From NCBI GenBank assembly GCA_025363115.1, contig JANYEN010000057.1, forward strand, positions 1 through 64,000: 64,000 nt of DNA, given 5' to 3'. The translations under genes and the position numbers were made by a program. The notes under the pieces were generated by a model. It was not told where the DNA came from, made no database searches, and was given only the letters and a program-made list of their open reading frames with translations. This DNA comes from Alphaproteobacteria bacterium. Lineage in GTDB: Bacteria; Pseudomonadota; Alphaproteobacteria; Rickettsiales; Deianiraeaceae. Position 1 is the stretch's first letter. Every line of letters starts with the position of its first letter. Below are positions 61,301 through 64,000 of the stretch, in pieces.

Positions 61301-63434
61301 TGCCTGGAGAGCTAAGTATTGCTGATAAATCTGTTGAACTGGTTATTGGTTTTGCTAATTTATAGGTGTTTTGATCTATTATTGAATTGTAATCAGTATA
61401 TTCTGAAATTTGTCCGTTATCAATTTTGTTTGTTACATTTAAAGTTAAAGTATTACCTGCGGTGAATAATGCTGATTCTTGTCTGTAAGAGTAAGTATCA
61501 TATTGATGAGGTACCCATTCGTAGACACGTATGCAATTGTGGGATACAACGCAGGCTGGATCATCAGGGTTTGCAGTGTGGGTATATTCCCAGGCAGTGT
61601 AATAATTTGTGGTGGTGTCTTTAAGTAGGTCTGAATTGTTGGTTAAGTTGGTAGCATTTATTATTGCGTTATTTGCTGCTGCAATAGTCGAGCCTTTATT
61701 ATTTAGGGTTATGCTATTAATTAAAAGATTATTTTCAGCTAATATATAGCTTCTGCGAGGGTCAGATTCTTCTTCATAAAAAGTGTGTTCTGCTGTTATG
61801 CTACCTCCTGGAATAAGTGGATTGCCGGTATCTAGGCCTGTTGGGCTGTTTGTTAAAGTAGAGTTACGAATGTTATTAACAGTATTGCTATAAATATTAA
61901 CATTGTTTTGAGCTTGAACATAGCCTATTTTGTTTGTAAATGAAGTGTTTTGTATCCAAGTGTTTGTAACTGTGTTTATTTGACCAAGAGTTATATCGTT
62001 ATTGGCATATATACTGGCATATTGATTTGTAATGCTGCTAGCTGATAAATTTGCATTGTTTTTAGCAAAAATAAGACCGCTGTTTGTTATTGAATTACCT
62101 GCTAAAATATTTATGTTATTGCCATAAAGCACAGAATTGTTTGAGCTAGGCAAAGCTTTTGTAATTATATTTTTCATTGAATCGGTGTAAGTAATATTTA
62201 CTGTAGATAAAGCCGAAGTAAATGTTGCATTTCCTGCATTGTCTTTTGTTGTTCCTAAGTTTTGAACATTCGTCGCAGAATTAAATATAATATTATTTGT
62301 AGCAACTATTGAATTATAAGTAATATCACCATTTGCTGTTATGTTAATTGAATCACTTGCTAGCATCTCAGGGGCAAACCTTGTTCCTACGCCGTTTTCG
62401 GTTGCGATTATGTTTATTGTTCCTGCTGAAATTGCGCCTAAGTTATAGGCATCAATGGCTACAGTTGGATGAACTGGAGTGGTAGTTGAAGAGCTTGAAG
62501 TTGGCTGATTAGCAAAAGCAACTTGAGTATCGTTTGCACCAGTTCCATAAAGCAGAACATTATCACCTGTTATTATTTGAAGTTTATTTTGCGCTGTTAA
62601 TCTTTGTGCAAGCTGTAATGATCTTGATATTAATGATATTGAATTGGCTGTGCTATCATCTAGTCCGCTTCCGCCTGTATTATTAATGCCGTTAATACTT
62701 ATATTACTTGAGTTATTTGTATTAAAAAATATGTTGCCACCTAAAACTTCAGCATCACCGCTAACCAAACTAAGTTTGCTCATGTTAATAAATCCGCATC
62801 CTGAACAAGTTACACCATTTGGATTAGCTAAAATGTATTCTGCTTGTGAGCCAAATATTTCTGTATAGCCAAGTAGGTTTGACCTGCCAACTCCGGTTAC
62901 TTGATTTAAAATTATGCTGGCTGTTGGCTCTCCGGAATTAAAATTAGGATTACCATAAATTGACCCTGCAAGCTGGGAATTGCCTGCGTTAATTGAATTG
63001 TTTAAGACTACGCCATTTTCTGGAACATTAAAATCAGAGAAGTAATTGTTTGAAATACCATTAACTGTTGGTGTATTTATGTTTATTATTTCTACTCCGT
63101 TTGGGGCGTTGTCAAGGGAGGTATTTTGGGTTGGATCTGTGTGATGGTCTAGTATTATATTTGGGTCTGTGCCTCCGGTCATTGCTGGGTTGGCGTTGGC
63201 TTGATTGGTGAATAAGGCAATACTTTTAGTTACTTTTTGTGATGGATATATATTAATTATTGGTAAGAAGAACAATGCTGGTATTAGGATAGTGTTTAGC
63301 AGGCAATGATTAAACTTTGTATCTTTAAATAAATCTGGATATAATAACATTATAGACACGGTAGTACTTAGGGATTTATATAAATTAATATTTTTGAAAG
63401 ATGAAAATAGAGACGAATGTATGTTAATTAACAT
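58350..63434 (-). CDS. Two-partner secretion exoprotein (TpsA, filamentous hemagglutinin family)
   Basis: About 1694 residues. A long N-terminal region with a hydrophobic segment (LNTILIPALFFLPIINI) precedes the TPS secretion domain (residues about 95-330) with 'FNVPENGVVLNNS', 'LAGSIYGNPNF' and the diagnostic 'ANPNGVTCSGCGFIN'. The rest is Ser/Thr/Asn-rich beta-helix repeat ('NINIIASNV', 'NILAGNSITNSGLI'). A Gly/Ala-rich hydrophobic stretch (GAASGAAVGAIAGAGVGALP) follows near residue 1465. The end is unusual: no VENN-type boundary and no recognisable toxin. I start at ATG 63434; a TTG at 63461 and ATG 63350 are alternatives, none with a good ribosome binding site. Confidence 0.9.
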   Translation of the reverse strand: MLINIHSSLFSSFKNINLYKSLSTTVSIMLLYPDLFKDTKFNHCLLNTILIPALFFLPIINIYPSQKVTKSIALFTNQANANPAMTGGTDPNIILDHHTDPTQNTSLDNAPNGVEIININTPTVNGISNNYFSDFNVPENGVVLNNSINAGNSQLAGSIYGNPNFNSGEPTASIILNQVTGVGRSNLLGYTEIFGSQAEYILANPNGVTCSGCGFINMSKLSLVSGDAEVLGGNIFFNTNNSSNISINGINNTGGSGLDDSTANSISLISRSLQLAQRLTAQNKLQIITGDNVLLYGTGANDTQVAFANQPTSSSSTTTPVHPTVAIDAYNLGAISAGTINIIATENGVGTRFAPEMLASDSINITANGDITYNSIVATNNIIFNSATNVQNLGTTKDNAGNATFTSALSTVNITYTDSMKNIITKALPSSNNSVLYGNNINILAGNSITNSGLIFAKNNANLSASSITNQYASIYANNDITLGQINTVTNTWIQNTSFTNKIGYVQAQNNVNIYSNTVNNIRNSTLTNSPTGLDTGNPLIPGGSITAEHTFYEEESDPRRSYILAENNLLINSITLNNKGSTIAAANNAIINATNLTNNSDLLKDTTTNYYTAWEYTHTANPDDPACVVSHNCIRVYEWVPHQYDTYSYRQESALFTAGNTLTLNVTNKIDNGQISEYTDYNSIIDQNTYKLAKPITSSTDLSAILSSPGNNLYQINTDPTSHYLLEQRHQFVDINNFYGSDYLWSRLGINYFSPELQGRLVIGDSYFDTQQMSQQILEHTGRQFLNSNQTSDKLQMKQLLDNVVTQNISLNLTVGASLTPAQQAALTSDIIWYVNTTITMPDGSTKEVLTPQLYLCTATKESLTYDATKGSSSITATNINILDPNATNILANNANGTLVVNNTGQIIASQGNMNIVASSINNTGMTANNGIIQATQNSNTSGNTTTSGVLNLVTTKDITNNSGIILSDNSTNLTSIQGSVLSQTLIKTQTLDQTFGKHAQYAYGQDFFQVQGQTAVIASGYRLEQPTVDLNDPTNPINSIDQINTITKTVLIPGMLGQKQTVQVKTLKDPAQGLLAGTNGDTFASSNLHEAKQMGTLVQTNNNSTVNINAKQNLALVGSDIKSTGNTQINTEGSFLATTQTLSDKTTAINAWTGNGGWQQFESTNVTMHTKNIGSNINADNLTVNSGYDLTTHNAVTSQTQTVTNSDGTTTNITTNPSMFIQGSNFNILGITNLNSSGNINILSAKDSVTNINTTVVTESNPWALLGSIMASMLMPGGALVGTAFGMGANYLTQKTTTDVKMSSVETNVASNINSDTLNINAGMELNSSGIATNTAITNNLDINNNQQGNTSIIGSNLTTLNALGITSSGQTNILSSANKNTYVTEHILQQHDLSAMFTAIGAGMASGASTGFVTGAASGAAVGAIAGAGVGALPGAGIGAFFGGIAGAVGGFFSGLVSGFQYMATYTNTTTVKENINVESNINSGGDITLTSNAVNTNPSALPSTINNGNDINIIASNVTTAQTLTANVNGNNLNIESANNTQQTTSIYTKDEPDLGKVAANAAVENAITGSIGGVLSGIAVPIAEGGLFYKFDMFGKTLFTLGKAAGEEGFIAVDIPYLTNILGFGSHTIPLITYPVVTLARGGIADGIGYGLDGYITQNSQGNSGSTDSNQSTVGELNSNVNYNNLILK

Positions 63435-63689
63435 GTCTGAAAAATAAAGTATTATTGTCAAGAAAATTCTAACAATAATTGATTTTTGCTAAATGTGATT
63501 TGTTCAATTAGTTCTGGTTATCAGCTTTTTTTTAGATTATATTAATTATTTTTTTGTGGGGTATAGTTTATAAAATGAAATTGCTTTTTAAATAAGCCAT
63601 CGTCTAAGCCTATAAGGCTGGTTTGCAAGTTTGCATTTTCTTTTGTGCGTGCAAAAATGCCATTATTAGAATAATAAAAAAGGTAATAA
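63435..63689. other. Gene-free gap before the right-edge gene
   Basis: 255 bases of AT-rich sequence. I see no gene. A small stem AGCC-TATAA-GGCT (63605-63620 region) is too short to call. The minus-strand TTGACA at about 63455-63460 could be part of a TpsA promoter, but no -10 box follows at the right distance. Confidence 0.4.
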
Positions 63690-64000
63690 TTACAATTTAT
63701 TTGGATTAAAAAATGGAATCTTTTGATCCACTATCAACATACGTTTTGGTAAAGTTATATCTTTTTTAATATATTTACTTAATATATTACACCTTATATT
63801 TCTAACATTTACAATATCCTTTTTATCTATATCTATAACTATGGTGCTACTGTCCGGTATATTTTTTGCATATTCTATATCATTATTTAATATTTTATGC
63901 TTTTTTCTGTCATAAACAAATAAAAAACCCTCCCATATACTAATTATCTTTTGTTTATATTTTTCTCCTTTATTCAGTAAGTTTTCAAAATCTTCTTTTC
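63690..64000 (-). CDS. Partial hypothetical protein (5' end outside window)
   Basis: A minus-strand frame with no internal stop runs from the right edge to a TAA at 63690-63692, about 103 codons. It reads 'KEDFENLLNKGEKYKQKI' then 'WEGFLFVYDRKKHKILNN', 'SSTIVIDIDKKDIVNVRNI' and ends 'RMLIVDQKIPFFNPNKL'. Codon use is like its neighbours. No family is recognised. It shares direction with the two-partner secretion operon. Confidence 0.6.
   Translation of the reverse strand, partial: KEDFENLLNKGEKYKQKIISIWEGFLFVYDRKKHKILNNDIEYAKNIPDSSTIVIDIDKKDIVNVRNIRCNILSKYIKKDITLPKRMLIVDQKIPFFNPNKL

Noticed and set aside
59043-62868. Several plus-strand frames opposite the exoprotein gene
   Set aside because: They are low-complexity shadows of the Gly/Ser/Asn-rich repeats and show no start signals or family features.
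58350-63434. CdiA-type contact-dependent inhibition locus
   Set aside because: No VENN-type motif, no toxin end, and the downstream small gene is a lipoprotein between TpsA and TpsB, not an immunity gene after the toxin.

Overview
The window is AT-rich, with many short unidirectional gene runs and few long operons. Its content fits an intracellular alphaproteobacterium, most likely Rickettsiales or a similarly reduced lineage: a lone VirB11 ATPase, Coq7, sdhB apart from sdhC, an isolated MnhG subunit, ankyrin and Fic-type genes (the latter broken), a TIGR01459-type HAD protein and many secreted proteins of unknown function. I assign the order from gene content only, with moderate confidence.

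Layout. 1-5991: end of a proteasome-like Ntn-hydrolase gene, an unknown gene, then leftward rpsF-rpsR-rplI, dnaN, a secreted ankyrin protein and a small cupin. 6097-12902: leuS carrying an in-frame GNAT acetyltransferase domain, an unknown gene divergent from uppS-cdsA across a pair of strong promoters, and a decayed Fic gene. 13011-22137: virB11, lysC, RNase J, an unknown exported protein, and thrS, whose 3' end is followed by a nuclease-like gene and then by a second, degraded thrS tail. 22221-38358: housekeeping (mnmG, peroxiredoxin, yraN, trxB, coq7, xerD, mrp/apbC, sdhC, ispE, tRNA-Phe) mixed with a HAD hydrolase, a MetE homologue that has lost all four zinc ligands, and two predicted outer-membrane proteins.

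38422-41179 is a complete transposon: an IS1595-type transposase gene (frameshifted) with a C5-cytosine methyltransferase and an HNH-type restriction enzyme as cargo, bounded by 22-bp terminal inverted repeats and an 8-bp target duplication. 41219-51976 returns to core functions: an anchored Hsp20-like protein, murF, nrdB, lon, maf, rsmE, mnhG, sdhB and an alcohol dehydrogenase.

From 52117 the window is accessory. tRNA-Arg(ACG) is the left end of an integrated island whose right end is a 47-bp copy of the tRNA 3' half at 55213-55259. The island holds two small excisionase-like HTH genes, an integrase remnant, and a predicted secreted-type amidase (MuF-like cysteine/histidine motif plus CHAP-like domain) convergent with a signal-peptide protein. 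Beyond it lies a leftward two-partner secretion operon (TpsA adhesin, small lipoprotein, TpsB transporter) and a partial gene at the right edge.

The strongest candidates for something new are the thrS tail exchange with its nuclease-like passenger, the GNAT insertion inside LeuRS, the restriction-modification transposon, and the tRNA-Arg integration hotspot with three pairs of 11-bp-phased repeats.
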